Below are positions 17,986-27,029 of a DNA stretch of 62,198 bases, one piece after another. The translations under genes and the position numbers were made by a program. Location: positions 319 to 62,516 of the forward strand of contig CADCTB010000106.1 of NCBI GenBank assembly GCA_902805665.1, written 5' to 3'. The notes under the pieces were generated by a model that was not told where the DNA came from, made no database searches, and worked only from the letters and a program-made list of their open reading frames with translations. Source of the DNA: an uncultured Acidimicrobiales bacterium. GTDB lineage: Bacteria > Actinomycetota > Acidimicrobiia > Acidimicrobiales > AC-14. Numbering within the stretch: the stretch's first letter is position 1; each line of letters starts with the position of its first letter.

Positions 17986-18507
17986 ATGGGTAGGGCCAGG
18001 CGTTTGGGCGGCGGCACGCGCGGGACCGGGTTGGCGATCGAATATGTGCGCAAGCGCAAGATCGTGCGTCTGGTCGGCTGGCTGGACGACGAGGCCATCG
18101 CGCCCGTCGAGATTCCGGTGGGCGAGCTGTGCACCGCCCTCGGCATCGACCCGCGCGACCTCGGTGTCCCCCGGCAGTTCCTGCTCTTCGCCGGCTCCTA
18201 CAGCCGGCCGGCCGGTGGCCTGCGCGACCTGGTCGGCACGTTCGACGTCGAAGAGAGTGCCTGGGAGGCGTTCCGCGAGCTGCGCCAGGCTCATCCCGCC
18301 ACCCACGCGTGGGCCGAGCTGGCCACCATCGACGCTCTGGGGCACGTCACGCAGATGGCCTGGTTCGGCCTGCACCCGGCGTCGCAGCCGGGTGAGGGCC
18401 CGCCTGCGGCCGGCGACGTACCCGCACGCTCCCGCATCCGTGCCCTTCACCGGCCGGTCCGGAAGACCGGCTCCGCCTCCTACCTTCGGGCCATCACGCC
18501 TTCTTGA
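17986..18507 (+). CDS. Conserved hypothetical protein
   Basis: 173 residues from the ATG at 17986, which follows a strong GGAGGGGAG Shine-Dalgarno tract. The N-terminus is basic (MGRARRLGGGTRG), then YVRKRKIVRLVGWLDDEAIA, PRQFLLFAGSYSRPAGG and a WEAFRELRQAH helix. I do not recognise a domain. No signal peptide is present. The gene converges on pcrA and their last 14 bases overlap (18494-18507), so the end is either tightly packed or slightly over-extended. Confidence 0.55.
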   Translation: MGRARRLGGGTRGTGLAIEYVRKRKIVRLVGWLDDEAIAPVEIPVGELCTALGIDPRDLGVPRQFLLFAGSYSRPAGGLRDLVGTFDVEESAWEAFRELRQAHPATHAWAELATIDALGHVTQMAWFGLHPASQPGEGPPAAGDVPARSRIRALHRPVRKTGSASYLRAITPS

Positions 18508-20740
18508 GGGGGGACCAGGCCAGCAGCAGCCGCTTCTCCCCCACGCTCGGGAAGCGGACGATCACCTCGGCCGAGTCACCGGACCCGATGATCTCCAGCA
18601 CGACGCCCTCGCCGAACTTGCCGTGGACCACGTCGTCGCCGACCCTGATGCCCAGACGCTCGGCGCCGGTGGACCGGACCGGGCGCACGGCCGACGGCGG
18701 TCGGGATGCGGCCTCCACGATGCGGTCACGTCCCCACGAGCCTGCGCCGCCCGAGGACCGTCCCCGGCTGTGGCTGCCCTCCACCAGCTGCGTCAGCTGC
18801 TCGGGAATCTCCTTCAGGAAGCGGCTGGGCGGGTTGTACTGGGTCGACCCGAAGAGTGAGCGGCTCCACGCGTGCGACAGGTACAGGCGCTCCCGCGCCC
18901 GGGTGATCCCCACGTAACAGAGGCGGCGCTCCTCCTCCAGCTCCTCGGGCTCGCCCAGCGAGCGCAGGTGGGGGAAGACACCGTCCTCCAGCCCGATGAG
19001 GAACACGTCGGGGAACTCCAGGCCCTTGGCGGTGTGGAGTGTCATCAGCACGACACTGGATGCGTCGTCGGGGAGCTGGTCGGCGTCGGCCACCAGGCTC
19101 ACGGTCTCCAGGAACTCCGCCACCGTGGCGTCCCGCCCCTCGGCGGCGGCGATGTCCTCGTACTCCCGGGCCACGCCGACGAGCTCGGCCAGGTTCTCCA
19201 ACCGGCCGTTCGCCTCCACCGACCCGTCGGCCTCCAGCTCGGCGGCGTAGCCGGTGCGGGCCAGCACCGCCTCGAGCATGCCGGAGGGCGAGCCGCCCCC
19301 GCCTGCGTGGCCGAACGCCGCGGACGCCCGGAGCTCGTCGAGCAGCCCGACCAGCTGGGTGACGCCCGCCAGGGCCCGCCCGCCAACACCGGCCTCCTCG
19401 GCCTTGGCCAGAGCGTCGATGAACGGCCGGCCCCGGCTGGTGGCCCACGCCTCGAGCCGGGCCAGGCTCGTGTCGCCCACGCCCCGCTTCGGCACATTGA
19501 TGATCCGCCGCACCGACACCTCGTCGGTGGGGTTGACCACCGCCCGCAGGTAGGCCAGGGCGTCCTTCACCTCCCGCCGGTCGTAGAAGCGGGTGCCGCC
19601 CACCACCCGGTAGGGGATCTTGAGCCGGACGAGCTGCTCTTCCAGCACCCGGCTCATGGCGTTGGTCCGGTAGAAGACGGCCATGTCGCCCCAGCGCTGG
19701 TTCTCGGTCTCGTGCAGGCGCTGCATCTCGCGGGCGACCCAGGACGACTCCTCGTGCTCGTCCTCGGCGAAGTACCGCTGGATCAGCTCGCCGCCCACCT
19801 GCTCGGTCCACAGCGCCTTGGGCCGGCGCATGGCGTTGTTGGCGATGACCGCATTGGCGGCGTCGAGGATGGTCGACGTCGACCGGTAGTTCTGCTCGAG
19901 GACGACCACCGTGGCGTCGGGGAACTTCTCCTCGAAGTCCAGGATGTTGCGGATGTCGGCCCCCCGGAAGCGGTAGACGCTCTGGTCGCTGTCGCCGACC
20001 ACGCAGATGTTGCGGTGCTTCCGGGCCAGCTGCACGACCAGCTCGTTCTGGGCCCCGTTCGTGTCCTGGAACTCGTCGACCAGCACGTGGGCGAAGCGGT
20101 CCTGGTAGTACTCGAGGACGTGGGGGTGGGCCCGCAGGAGGTCGACGGCGCGCACCAGCAGGTCGTCGAAATCCATGGCGTTGGCGTCGACCAGGCGGCG
20201 CTGGTACTCCCGGTAGGCGGCGGCGATGCGCTTCTCGAACGGTCCCCGGGCCCGGTCCTCGTACGCGTCGACGCCCACGAGGTCGTTCTTGGCCGCGCTG
20301 ATGGTGGCGTGCACCGACCGGGGCGGGAAGCGCTTGGGGTCGACGTTCTGGTCCCGCAGCACGTAACCGGTCAGGCGCTCGGCATCGGCCTGGTCGTAGA
20401 TCGTGAACGAAGACGAGTAGCCCAGGTGGTGGCCGTCGCGCCGGAGGATGCGGACGCACGCCGAGTGGAACGTCGACACCCACATCTTGCGGGCCACCGG
20501 GCCCACCAGGGCCGCGACCCGGCCCTTCATCTCGTCGGCCGCCTTGTTGGTGAAGGTGATGGCCAGGATCTCGAACGGCGACACGCCTTGGTCCTTGATG
20601 AGCCAGGCCACCCGCGAGGTGAGCACCCGCGTCTTTCCCGAGCCGGCCCCGGCCACGATGAGCAGCGGTCCACCGGGGTGGGTCACGGCCTCGCGCTGCA
20701 CCGGGTTGAGGTTGGCGAGCAGGTCGGCGGAGGTCGGCAT
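18494..20740 (-). CDS. pcrA: ATP-dependent DNA helicase PcrA/UvrD
   Basis: This SF1A 3'-5' helicase works in repair, replication restart and transcription-coupled repair. It has 748 residues with all motifs: GAGSGKT (I), FAHVLVDEFQDTN (II), VVGDSDQSVYRFRGA (III), VLEQNYRST (IV), TLHTAKGLEFPDVFL (V), VGITRARERLYL (VI). The C-terminal GIRVGDDVVHGKFGEGVV block is the Tudor-like RNA-polymerase-binding domain of PcrA, which separates it from the shorter helicase at 44246. The ATG at 20740 fits the family start (NPVQREAV follows). It is divergent from the alcohol dehydrogenase. Confidence 0.95.
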   Translation of the reverse strand: MPTSADLLANLNPVQREAVTHPGGPLLIVAGAGSGKTRVLTSRVAWLIKDQGVSPFEILAITFTNKAADEMKGRVAALVGPVARKMWVSTFHSACVRILRRDGHHLGYSSSFTIYDQADAERLTGYVLRDQNVDPKRFPPRSVHATISAAKNDLVGVDAYEDRARGPFEKRIAAAYREYQRRLVDANAMDFDDLLVRAVDLLRAHPHVLEYYQDRFAHVLVDEFQDTNGAQNELVVQLARKHRNICVVGDSDQSVYRFRGADIRNILDFEEKFPDATVVVLEQNYRSTSTILDAANAVIANNAMRRPKALWTEQVGGELIQRYFAEDEHEESSWVAREMQRLHETENQRWGDMAVFYRTNAMSRVLEEQLVRLKIPYRVVGGTRFYDRREVKDALAYLRAVVNPTDEVSVRRIINVPKRGVGDTSLARLEAWATSRGRPFIDALAKAEEAGVGGRALAGVTQLVGLLDELRASAAFGHAGGGGSPSGMLEAVLARTGYAAELEADGSVEANGRLENLAELVGVAREYEDIAAAEGRDATVAEFLETVSLVADADQLPDDASSVVLMTLHTAKGLEFPDVFLIGLEDGVFPHLRSLGEPEELEEERRLCYVGITRARERLYLSHAWSRSLFGSTQYNPPSRFLKEIPEQLTQLVEGSHSRGRSSGGAGSWGRDRIVEAASRPPSAVRPVRSTGAERLGIRVGDDVVHGKFGEGVVLEIIGSGDSAEVIVRFPSVGEKRLLLAWSPLKKA

Positions 20741-20801
20741 GGGCCCCCCCAGCGTACCGACGGTCCGTTTCGTCCGGGCCGACCCCGGGAACGCACGGCA
20801 G

Positions 20802-21941
20802 ATGCGGGCAGTGGTGTGGCACGGGAAGGGCGACGTCCGGGTGGACACCGTCGACGACCCCAAGATCGAGGAACCGACCGACGCCATCGTGCGGATCACG
20901 TCGACCGCCATCTGCGGATCTGACCTGCATCTGTACACGAAGCTCTGGCCGGTGATGGACGAGGGCGACATCATCGGCCACGAGCCGATGGGCATCGTCG
21001 AGGAAGTGGGGCCGGAGGTTCCCAACCTCCAGGCCGGCGACCGGGTGGTCGTGCCGTTCAACATCTCGTGTGGCTGGTGCGACCAGTGCTCCGACCAGCT
21101 GTACTCGCAGTGCTCGACCACCCAGAACAAGAGCCTGCGCAAGGGGGCCAGCCTGTTCGGCTACACCAAGCTGTACGGCCACGTGCCCGGGGCCCAGGCC
21201 GAGTACCTACGGGTGCCGCAGGCCCAGTTCGGACCGATCAAGGTGCCCGAGGGCCCGCCCGACCACCGGTTCCTGTTCCTCTCCGACGTGTTGCCGACGG
21301 CATGGCAGGCGGTGGAGTACGCCGCCGTGCAGCCGGGGCAGACCGTCGCCGTGCTCGGCCTCGGTCCCATCGGCCAGATGTGCGCGCGGATCGCGCTGCA
21401 CAAGGGCGCCGGCCGGGTCATCGGCATCGATCAAGTGCCTGAGCGGCTGGCCATGGCCGGCCGTCACGGCATCGAGCCGCTCGACTTCTCCGACGTCAAG
21501 GACGTGACCGACGCCATGTTCGAGATCACCGACGGGGCGCTCTGCCACTCGGTGATCGATGCCGTCGGGATGGAGGCCGCGGGCTCGCTGATGGACTCGG
21601 TCCTGCAGGCGGCCAAGGTGCAGCCCGACAAGCTGGTCGCCCTCCACCAGGCCATGGGATGCGTCCGTCGAGGTGGCACCCTGTCGATCAGCGGCGTCTA
21701 CGGCGGACCGTTCCCGATGTTCCCGCTGGGCGACCTGTTCGACAAGCAGGTGACCCTGCGCATGGGCCAGGCCAACGTCCGCCGCTGGGTCGACGACATC
21801 ATGCCCCTGCTCACCGACGCCGATCCCCTGGGCGTCGACGACCTCGTCACCCACGAGCTCCCCCTCGACCAGGCCCCCTACGCCTACGAGATCTTCCAGA
21901 AGAAGGAAGATGGCTGCATCAAGGTGGTCCTCGAGCCTTAA
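20802..21941 (+). CDS. Zinc-dependent alcohol dehydrogenase (formaldehyde-dehydrogenase-like MDR)
   Basis: 379 residues of the medium-chain dehydrogenase superfamily. Catalytic zinc ligands are in STAICGSDLHLY and GHEPMG. The structural zinc lobe is CGWCDQCSDQLYSQC. The NAD loop is VAVLGLGPIGQMCARIA. The long insertion QNKSLRKGASLFGYTKLYGH and the FPLGDLFDKQ segment resemble glutathione-independent formaldehyde dehydrogenases and related threonine/alcohol dehydrogenases. The true substrate is unknown. The ATG at 20802 marks the family start, although the frame is open further upstream under pcrA. Confidence 0.88.
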   Translation: MRAVVWHGKGDVRVDTVDDPKIEEPTDAIVRITSTAICGSDLHLYTKLWPVMDEGDIIGHEPMGIVEEVGPEVPNLQAGDRVVVPFNISCGWCDQCSDQLYSQCSTTQNKSLRKGASLFGYTKLYGHVPGAQAEYLRVPQAQFGPIKVPEGPPDHRFLFLSDVLPTAWQAVEYAAVQPGQTVAVLGLGPIGQMCARIALHKGAGRVIGIDQVPERLAMAGRHGIEPLDFSDVKDVTDAMFEITDGALCHSVIDAVGMEAAGSLMDSVLQAAKVQPDKLVALHQAMGCVRRGGTLSISGVYGGPFPMFPLGDLFDKQVTLRMGQANVRRWVDDIMPLLTDADPLGVDDLVTHELPLDQAPYAYEIFQKKEDGCIKVVLEP

Positions 21942-21950
21942 GAGGGTCGG

Positions 21951-21994
21951 GTTTGTTCAATCGGGGGTGGTAGAGCGCCACCGATTGATCAAAC
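21951..21994. terminator. Long imperfect inverted repeat between adh and guaA
   Basis: The left arm GTTTGTTCAATCGG pairs with the right arm CCGATTGATCAAAC with one mismatch, around a GC-rich centre. It starts ten bases after the adh stop and lies between two converging genes, so it probably ends both transcripts; 95 further bases before guaA contain nothing I recognise. Confidence 0.55.
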
Positions 21995-22089
21995 GCAAAC
22001 AGCGATCGCGGCGGGACGTCGGTTCGGGTGCATGGTTGGTTGGGATATCGGCGTGTGCGGCCCGGATCACGACCAGTGCACCGAACCCG

Positions 22090-23622
22090 CTATTCCCACT
22101 CGATGGTGCCGGGGGGCTTCGACGTGATGTCGAGGGCCACCCGGTTCACACCCGGCACCTCGGCGATGATCCGGCTCGAAAGGCACTCGAGGAGGTCGTG
22201 GGGCAGGCGGGCCCAGTCGGCGGTCATGGCGTCGTCGCTCACCACGGCCCGCACGATGACGGGGTAGGCGTAGGTCCGCTCGTCGCCCATGACCCCGACG
22301 GTGCGGATGGCCAGGAGGACGGCGAAGCTCTGCCACAGCTCGGCGTAGACCCCGGCCCGCTTGATCTCCTCGATCACGATGGCGTCGGCCTGGCGGAGGA
22401 TCTCCAGCCGCTCGGGCGTGACCGTGCCGACGATGCGGACGGCCAGACCGGGGCCGGGGAACGGCTGGCGCCACACGATCTCCTCGGGCAGGCCCAGCTC
22501 CTCACCCACGGCGCGGACCTCGTCCTTGAACAGGTTGCGCAGCGGCTCGACCAGCTCGAACTGCATGTCGTCGGGGAGGCCGCCGACGTTGTGGTGCGAC
22601 TTGATACGAGCCGCGTCCTTGGTGCCCGACTCGATGATGTCGGGGTAGAGGGTGCCCTGGACCAGGAACCGGGCGTCCTCGAAGTCGGCCGCCACCTCCT
22701 CGAAGACCCGGATGAAGGTGTTGCCGATGGCCTTGCGCTTCTGCTCGGGGTCGTCGACGCCGTCGAGGGCCTCGAGGAAGCGGTCGGCGGCCTTCACGTG
22801 GACCAGGTCGACCTTGAACTGGCGGCGGAACGTGTCCTCGACCTGCTCGGACTCCCCTGCCCGCATGAGCCCCGTGTCGACGAACACACACGTCAGCTGG
22901 TCGCCGACCGCCTTGTGGACCAGGGCTGCGGCCACCGCACTGTCGACTCCGCCGGACAACCCGCAGATGACCTTCTCGTCGCCGACCTGCGACCGGATCA
23001 GCTCCACCGCCTGCTCCACGATCGACGTCATGGTCCACCGGGGCAGGCAGCCGCAGACGTCGTAGAGGAAGTGCTTCAGCACCTCCTGGCCCCGGGCGGT
23101 GTGGGCCACCTCGGGATGGAACTGCACGGCGTACACGGCCCGCTCGACGTCCTCCAGGGCGGCGATGGGCACCACGCCGGTGCGGGCGGTCACCCGGAAG
23201 CCGGTCGGGGCCCGAACGATGGAGTCGGCGTGGCTCATCCACACGTCCTGCTCCGAGGGCAGACCGGCGAAGAGGCCGGACGAGCCGGTGACCTCCAGGG
23301 ACGTGCGGCCGTACTCGGCCACGTCGGTGCGGGCCACCTCGCCGCCGAGCTGCTGGGCGATGAGCTGGGCGCCGTAGCAGATGCCCAGCACGGGGACGCC
23401 GCTGTCGTACAGGGCGTCGTCGATCGACGGGGCACCCGGCACGTGGACCGAGGCCGGGCCGCCACTGAGGATGATCCCGGCCGGCTTGCGGGCCAGCATC
23501 TCGGACAGCGGCATCGTGCGGGGCACGATCTCGCTGTAGACGTGCGCCTCCCGCACCCGGCGGGCGATGAGCTGGGCGTACTGGGCGCCGAAGTCGACCA
23601 CCAGCACATTGTCGAAAGCCAT
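22090..23622 (-). CDS. guaA: GMP synthase (glutamine-hydrolysing)
   Basis: GuaA converts XMP to GMP with ammonia from glutamine. It has 510 residues. The class I amidotransferase domain shows the nucleophile in [12 protein letters not shown] and the catalytic HPE in [11 protein letters not shown]. The PP-loop ATP pyrophosphatase is [14 protein letters not shown], and the C-terminal dimerisation domain shows [13 protein letters not shown] and a final KPPGTIEWE. It is the last gene of its strand block before the adh inverted repeat. guaB3 is about 4 kb away. Confidence 0.97.
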   Translation of the reverse strand: MAFDNVLVVDFGAQYAQLIARRVREAHVYSEIVPRTMPLSEMLARKPAGIILSGGPASVHVPGAPSIDDALYDSGVPVLGICYGAQLIAQQLGGEVARTDVAEYGRTSLEVTGSSGLFAGLPSEQDVWMSHADSIVRAPTGFRVTARTGVVPIAALEDVERAVYAVQFHPEVAHTARGQEVLKHFLYDVCGCLPRWTMTSIVEQAVELIRSQVGDEKVICGLSGGVDSAVAAALVHKAVGDQLTCVFVDTGLMRAGESEQVEDTFRRQFKVDLVHVKAADRFLEALDGVDDPEQKRKAIGNTFIRVFEEVAADFEDARFLVQGTLYPDIIESGTKDAARIKSHHNVGGLPDDMQFELVEPLRNLFKDEVRAVGEELGLPEEIVWRQPFPGPGLAVRIVGTVTPERLEILRQADAIVIEEIKRAGVYAELWQSFAVLLAIRTVGVMGDERTYAYPVIVRAVVSDDAMTADWARLPHDLLECLSSRIIAEVPGVNRVALDITSKPPGTIEWE

Positions 23623-23718
23623 GGACCAGCTTACCGGGCCGGCGCCACCACCATGAGGAGTGAGCGACTCCGATGCGGCTGCGACGTCCGGTAGTGCGAC
23701 AGCACCCAGCGCTCGTCG

Positions 23719-24252
23719 TCAGGCCGCGCCATGGCACACCGCCAACGTCAGCCAGCCCTCGGGGCGGCTGCTGCTCAGGTACTCGAACGTCCGTCCGTGC
23801 CGGTCGCGAGCTCCGCCGGCCAGTGCCTGCGCGTCGTTGACCTCGTAGTCGAGGAACACCGCGGTGTCGTTGCGCGGCGTGGCCTTGAAGAGCGCCTCCT
23901 TGACCGTCCACAGCCGAAGGAGGTCGCCCTGCTCGTAAGCGTGGAGGTACAACCGGGCGGTGTGCGGGTCGATCACCTGCCAGCCCTCGAGATCGACGCC
24001 CAGGCCGGCCTGCGGACCGTCGCAGCGGGCGGCCACGGCCACGCCCGCCGAGTGGGTGAGCGACACCGAACGGTTCGGGAACATCACCACGGAGGTGTCG
24101 GCGATGCCGAGAACCGCCTTGAGTGCGGCTCGGCCGAGCAGCCAGTCGTGCCGGCGCTTTCCTTCAGGCAGCCGGGCCAGTTCGCCCGGCGTGAGGTCGT
24201 CGACGGCGACCGGCGAGGTGGCCACCGCCAGGTCCACGTCAGCCCACCTCAC
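23719..24252 (-). CDS. 4'-phosphopantetheinyl transferase (Sfp type)
   Basis: The enzyme transfers phosphopantetheine from CoA to carrier proteins. In 177 residues it has the two Sfp signatures GVDLE (about residues 87-91) and LLRLWTVKEALFKA, whose Glu and Lys bind magnesium and CoA, and SVSLTHSAGVAVAA upstream. The start is GTG 24252, overlapping the stop of a 23-codon ORF (GTGA). The window also encodes AcpS, so this enzyme probably serves polyketide, peptide or other secondary carriers, though no such synthase is in view. Confidence 0.9.
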   Translation of the reverse strand: MRWADVDLAVATSPVAVDDLTPGELARLPEGKRRHDWLLGRAALKAVLGIADTSVVMFPNRSVSLTHSAGVAVAARCDGPQAGLGVDLEGWQVIDPHTARLYLHAYEQGDLLRLWTVKEALFKATPRNDTAVFLDYEVNDAQALAGGARDRHGRTFEYLSSSRPEGWLTLAVCHGAA

Positions 24253-24320
24253 GGCACCCCCGCCTGGTGGCCATCAGCGAGTCGCACGTCACCGTCGGGG
24301 CACACGTCGACGAAGGTCAT
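24249..24320 (-). CDS. 23-residue micro-ORF translationally coupled to the phosphopantetheinyl transferase
   Basis: An ATG at 24320 follows a very good Shine-Dalgarno tract (GGGAGGAG) and opens a 23-codon frame (MTFVDVCPDGDVRLADGH, then QAGVP). Its TGA overlaps the GTG of the transferase gene. The transferase itself has no comparable ribosome-binding site, so it may depend on ribosomes ending this frame. It could be a leader peptide, a true small protein, or chance. The peptide has no recognised domain. Confidence 0.4.
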   Translation of the reverse strand: MTFVDVCPDGDVRLADGHQAGVP

Positions 24321-24440
24321 GGCTCCTCCCACCGGAGTGTACGGGTGCCGTGGAGCTGCGTGGGCACCCTCGTGCTGAAGGCCAGAGCGGGCGATCCGCG
24401 GGCGTCGACGGCACGGAATCCTCGACACTCGCCGCTCGTT

Positions 24441-25040
24441 CTAGGCGGCCGAGCGGCGGTCGATGTCGGCAGCCTTCCGCCGGTACTCCGTGGCCGTGTA
24501 GCGCCATGCCTGCATGCCTCGGGGCCACTGGCCCGGGCGGAGGCCGGCCTTGGCCTGGAGATGGCGGAGGAACGAGAGGGGATCGGACACCTTCTGCCAG
24601 ACGGCGGGGAGAAAGGTGGCGTTCGCGGCCCCAGACCGAATGAGCACGCCGTCGACGCCGGGGCGCAGGTGGGCGGCCAGCTCGGCCTCCGTTTCCGCGG
24701 GGACCGGCTCCAGCGGGCTGATCAGCGACAGCTTGACCTCGAGCGACGGGTACTCGGCCTCGGTCAGCGGGGGCAGACGGGGGTCGTCGAATGCAGCCGC
24801 CCACGCGAGGCGCGGCACCGCGGCGCCGAGTGGCGCCTCCGGCACCACGGAGCCGATGCAGCCGTTGAGGTCGCCGGCGACTTCCAGGGTGACGAAGACG
24901 CCCGCGGGCTCGCGGAGACCGGGGGCCAGGGCGGCCGCATCGACCCTCGGGGCCGGGTGCCCGGCGAGCCCGGCCCGCACACCGAGGTCGGCGAGCGCGA
25001 ACAGGGCGTCGAGCTCCTCAGGCGAGAGCGAAGGCTCCAT
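24441..25040 (-). CDS. AMMECR1 domain protein (AmmeMemoRadiSam system protein A)
   Basis: 199 residues from the ATG at 25040. The AMMECR1 core is visible: GVFVTLEVAGDLNGCIGSVV (the conserved GCIG), then AWAAAFDDPRLPPLTEAEYP, LEVKLSLISPLEPV, GVDGVLIRSG, ATFLPAVWQ and a YTATEY segment near the end. AMMECR1 is found in all domains of life and its chemistry is not settled. Its start overlaps the end of the Memo gene by 23 bases, so it is the last gene of the radical SAM-Memo-AMMECR1 operon. It is followed by 120 bases with nothing I recognise. Confidence 0.92.
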   Translation of the reverse strand: MEPSLSPEELDALFALADLGVRAGLAGHPAPRVDAAALAPGLREPAGVFVTLEVAGDLNGCIGSVVPEAPLGAAVPRLAWAAAFDDPRLPPLTEAEYPSLEVKLSLISPLEPVPAETEAELAAHLRPGVDGVLIRSGAANATFLPAVWQKVSDPLSFLRHLQAKAGLRPGQWPRGMQAWRYTATEYRRKAADIDRRSAA

Positions 25041-25812
25041 ATCCAACCACTCGGCCGGGGTCACCAGCGGTGTCGGCCGAGGTTCGGAGGTCGAGCAGCT
25101 CCACGTGGAGGTCGTGACCTGCGGCCGCCAGGAGCAGGGCCTGCAGGGGAACCACGCCACAGGCGTCGTACGGCCCCAGCCGGTCGGGGCGTGCGGCGAC
25201 CACCGCGTCTGCGGTGCGCCGGTCGAGCTCGGTGGCGGTCTGGTGGTCGTGGTAGTGACTCAGGTCGGTGCTGACGACCACGAGCGTCTCGTCACCGCCC
25301 CACGCCGCCTCGAGCACGCCGGCCACCTGCTGGGCGTCGACGTGGCCGACCGCCAGCGGGAGCACGGCGACGTCGCCGAGGGCCACCTGCAGGAACGGCA
25401 GTTGCACTTCGAGGCTGTGCTCGCCGGCATGGGCATGGTCGTCGACGACCACCAACCCGGCGGCGACCAGTGCGTCCCGCCGTTCGACGTCGACCCGGAC
25501 CAGCCCGAGCGGGGTGGCGAACGCCTCCGCGCCGGAAGCGACGACGGCCACCCCGGGCGCCCGGTGCGCGGGACCGAGAAGGACGACCCGGGTGATCCGG
25601 CCGCGAGCCGGCGCCACCCGGGCATAGGCGGACGCGGCCACGGGGCCCGAATAGGCGTAGCCGGCGTGGGGGGCGACGACGGCCTTGGCGACCGGCCCGG
25701 CCACCGGCGCCGCCGCGGCGAGGGCCTGCTCGACCGCGGCGCGGAGCTCACCGGGGTCGGCGGGGTAGAAGAGGCCGGCGACCGCAGGCGGGCGCACCCG
25801 CATGGTCCTCAT
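25018..25812 (-). CDS. Memo family protein (AmmeMemoRadiSam system protein B)
   Basis: 264 residues; the ATG at 25812 overlaps the radical SAM stop (ATGA). Memo hallmarks: RPPAVAGLFYPADPGEL, VVAPHAGYAYSGPVAASAY, VVLLGPAHRAPG, DDHAHAGEHSLEVQLPFLQ, VVSTDLSHYHDH and YDACGVVPLQALL. The His/Asp/Cys residues resemble the metal site of extradiol-type dioxygenases. The reaction of bacterial Memo is not known to me. It is probably part of one complex or pathway with its two operon partners. Confidence 0.93.
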   Translation of the reverse strand: MRTMRVRPPAVAGLFYPADPGELRAAVEQALAAAAPVAGPVAKAVVAPHAGYAYSGPVAASAYARVAPARGRITRVVLLGPAHRAPGVAVVASGAEAFATPLGLVRVDVERRDALVAAGLVVVDDHAHAGEHSLEVQLPFLQVALGDVAVLPLAVGHVDAQQVAGVLEAAWGGDETLVVVSTDLSHYHDHQTATELDRRTADAVVAARPDRLGPYDACGVVPLQALLLAAAGHDLHVELLDLRTSADTAGDPGRVVGYGAFALA

Positions 25813-26966
25813 GGCCGCCCTCCGGTCAGACGAACCGGAATCCGCCTCGGTCCCCAGCCGCCGACCGGTCCATCGAAGACGCCGGGCAGGCGGGTGCCGC
25901 ACGACCGGCAGTGACCGTCGTCGGTCAGTCGGTACTCGCCGATGGCGTACCAGTCGCGCTCCACCACCACGGTCCCGCATCCCCCGCAGTAGGTGCTCGA
26001 CCCATCGGCGTCGTGCACGTTGCCGGTATACGCGAACCGCACTCCGTTCTCGCGCGCGATGCGCCGGGCCCGGGTGAGAGTCGCCGGGGGCGTCGGCGGA
26101 CGGTCGGTCATCTTGAAGTCGGGATGGAAGGCGGTGAAGTGGACCGGTACGTCGGGTCCGAGATCCTCCACCACCCACGACGTCATGGCGTGCAGCTCCT
26201 CGTCGGAGTCGTTGAGGCCGGGGATCAGCAGGTTGGTGATCTCGAACCAGACCGGTGTCTCGTGACGTAGGTAGCGCAGCGTCTCCTTCACCCAGTCGAG
26301 CCGGGCCCCGCAGGTGTGGCGGTAGAACTCTTCGCTGAACGCCTTGAGGTCGATGTTGGCAGCGTCCATGTGGGCGTAGAACTCAGCCCGCGGCTCGTCA
26401 CACACGTACCCGGCGGTGACGGCCACCGCCTTCACCCCGGACTCGTGGCACGCGTCGGCGACGTCGATCGCGTACTCGTGGAAGATCACCGGGTCGTTGT
26501 ACGTGAAGGCCACGCTGCGACATCCGAGGCGTACGGCCGCCTCGGCCAGCGTCTCCGGCGACGCCGCGTCCGACAGCGTGTCGATCTCCTTGGACTTGGA
26601 GATGTCCCAGTTCTGGCAGAACCGGCAGGCCAGGTTGCAACCGGCGGTGCCGAAGGACAGCACCGAGCTGCCGGGCAGGAAGTGGTTCAGCGGCTTCTTC
26701 TCGATCGGGTCGACGCAGAAGCCGGACGAGCGGCCGTAGCTGGTGAGCACCACCTGATCGTCCAGCCGGGCCCGCACGAAGCAGACGCCACGCTGGCCGT
26801 CACGCAGCTTGCACGCCCGCGGACAGACGTCGCACTGGATGCGGCCGTCGTCGAGCGCGTGCCAGTACTGCGTGGGCACGGTGAAGTCGTCCCACGCCGG
26901 AGCCTTGTCCGAGCCGGATGCGGCCGCGTCCATTCGCGCGTTCACGTCCATCACACCGTTCAACAT
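25809..26966 (-). CDS. AmmeMemoRadiSam system radical SAM enzyme
   Basis: 385 residues. The SAM-radical cluster motif CNLACRFC is in FGTAGCNLACRFCQNWDISK, preceded by the family N-terminus (CDVCPRACKLRDGQRGVCFV) and followed by FTYNDPVIFHEYAIDVA, NIDLKAFSEEFY and NLLIPGLND. A second cysteine set (YCGGCG, then CRSCG) near the C-terminus suggests a zinc ribbon. It opens the three-gene cluster. It resembles pyruvate formate-lyase activating enzymes, so a protein-radical or peptide-modification role is plausible but unproven. An ATG 15 bases downstream is an alternative start. Confidence 0.93.
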   Translation of the reverse strand: MLNGVMDVNARMDAAASGSDKAPAWDDFTVPTQYWHALDDGRIQCDVCPRACKLRDGQRGVCFVRARLDDQVVLTSYGRSSGFCVDPIEKKPLNHFLPGSSVLSFGTAGCNLACRFCQNWDISKSKEIDTLSDAASPETLAEAAVRLGCRSVAFTYNDPVIFHEYAIDVADACHESGVKAVAVTAGYVCDEPRAEFYAHMDAANIDLKAFSEEFYRHTCGARLDWVKETLRYLRHETPVWFEITNLLIPGLNDSDEELHAMTSWVVEDLGPDVPVHFTAFHPDFKMTDRPPTPPATLTRARRIARENGVRFAYTGNVHDADGSSTYCGGCGTVVVERDWYAIGEYRLTDDGHCRSCGTRLPGVFDGPVGGWGPRRIPVRLTGGRP

Positions 26967-27029
26967 CCCCGTCGGGAGCCCAATTCCTGCGCCGAAGGTA
27001 TCCTGAGCGGAACGTCAGGGAGGTGCGAC

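Noticed and set aside
18872-20923. Long plus-strand open frame opposite pcrA
   Set aside because: The minus strand has all SF1 helicase motifs; the plus translation is a His/Asp/Gly-rich antisense shadow.
21995-22089. tRNA gene between adh and guaA
   Set aside because: No cloverleaf could be drawn; the T-arm-like GGTTCGGG has no matching acceptor or anticodon arm.
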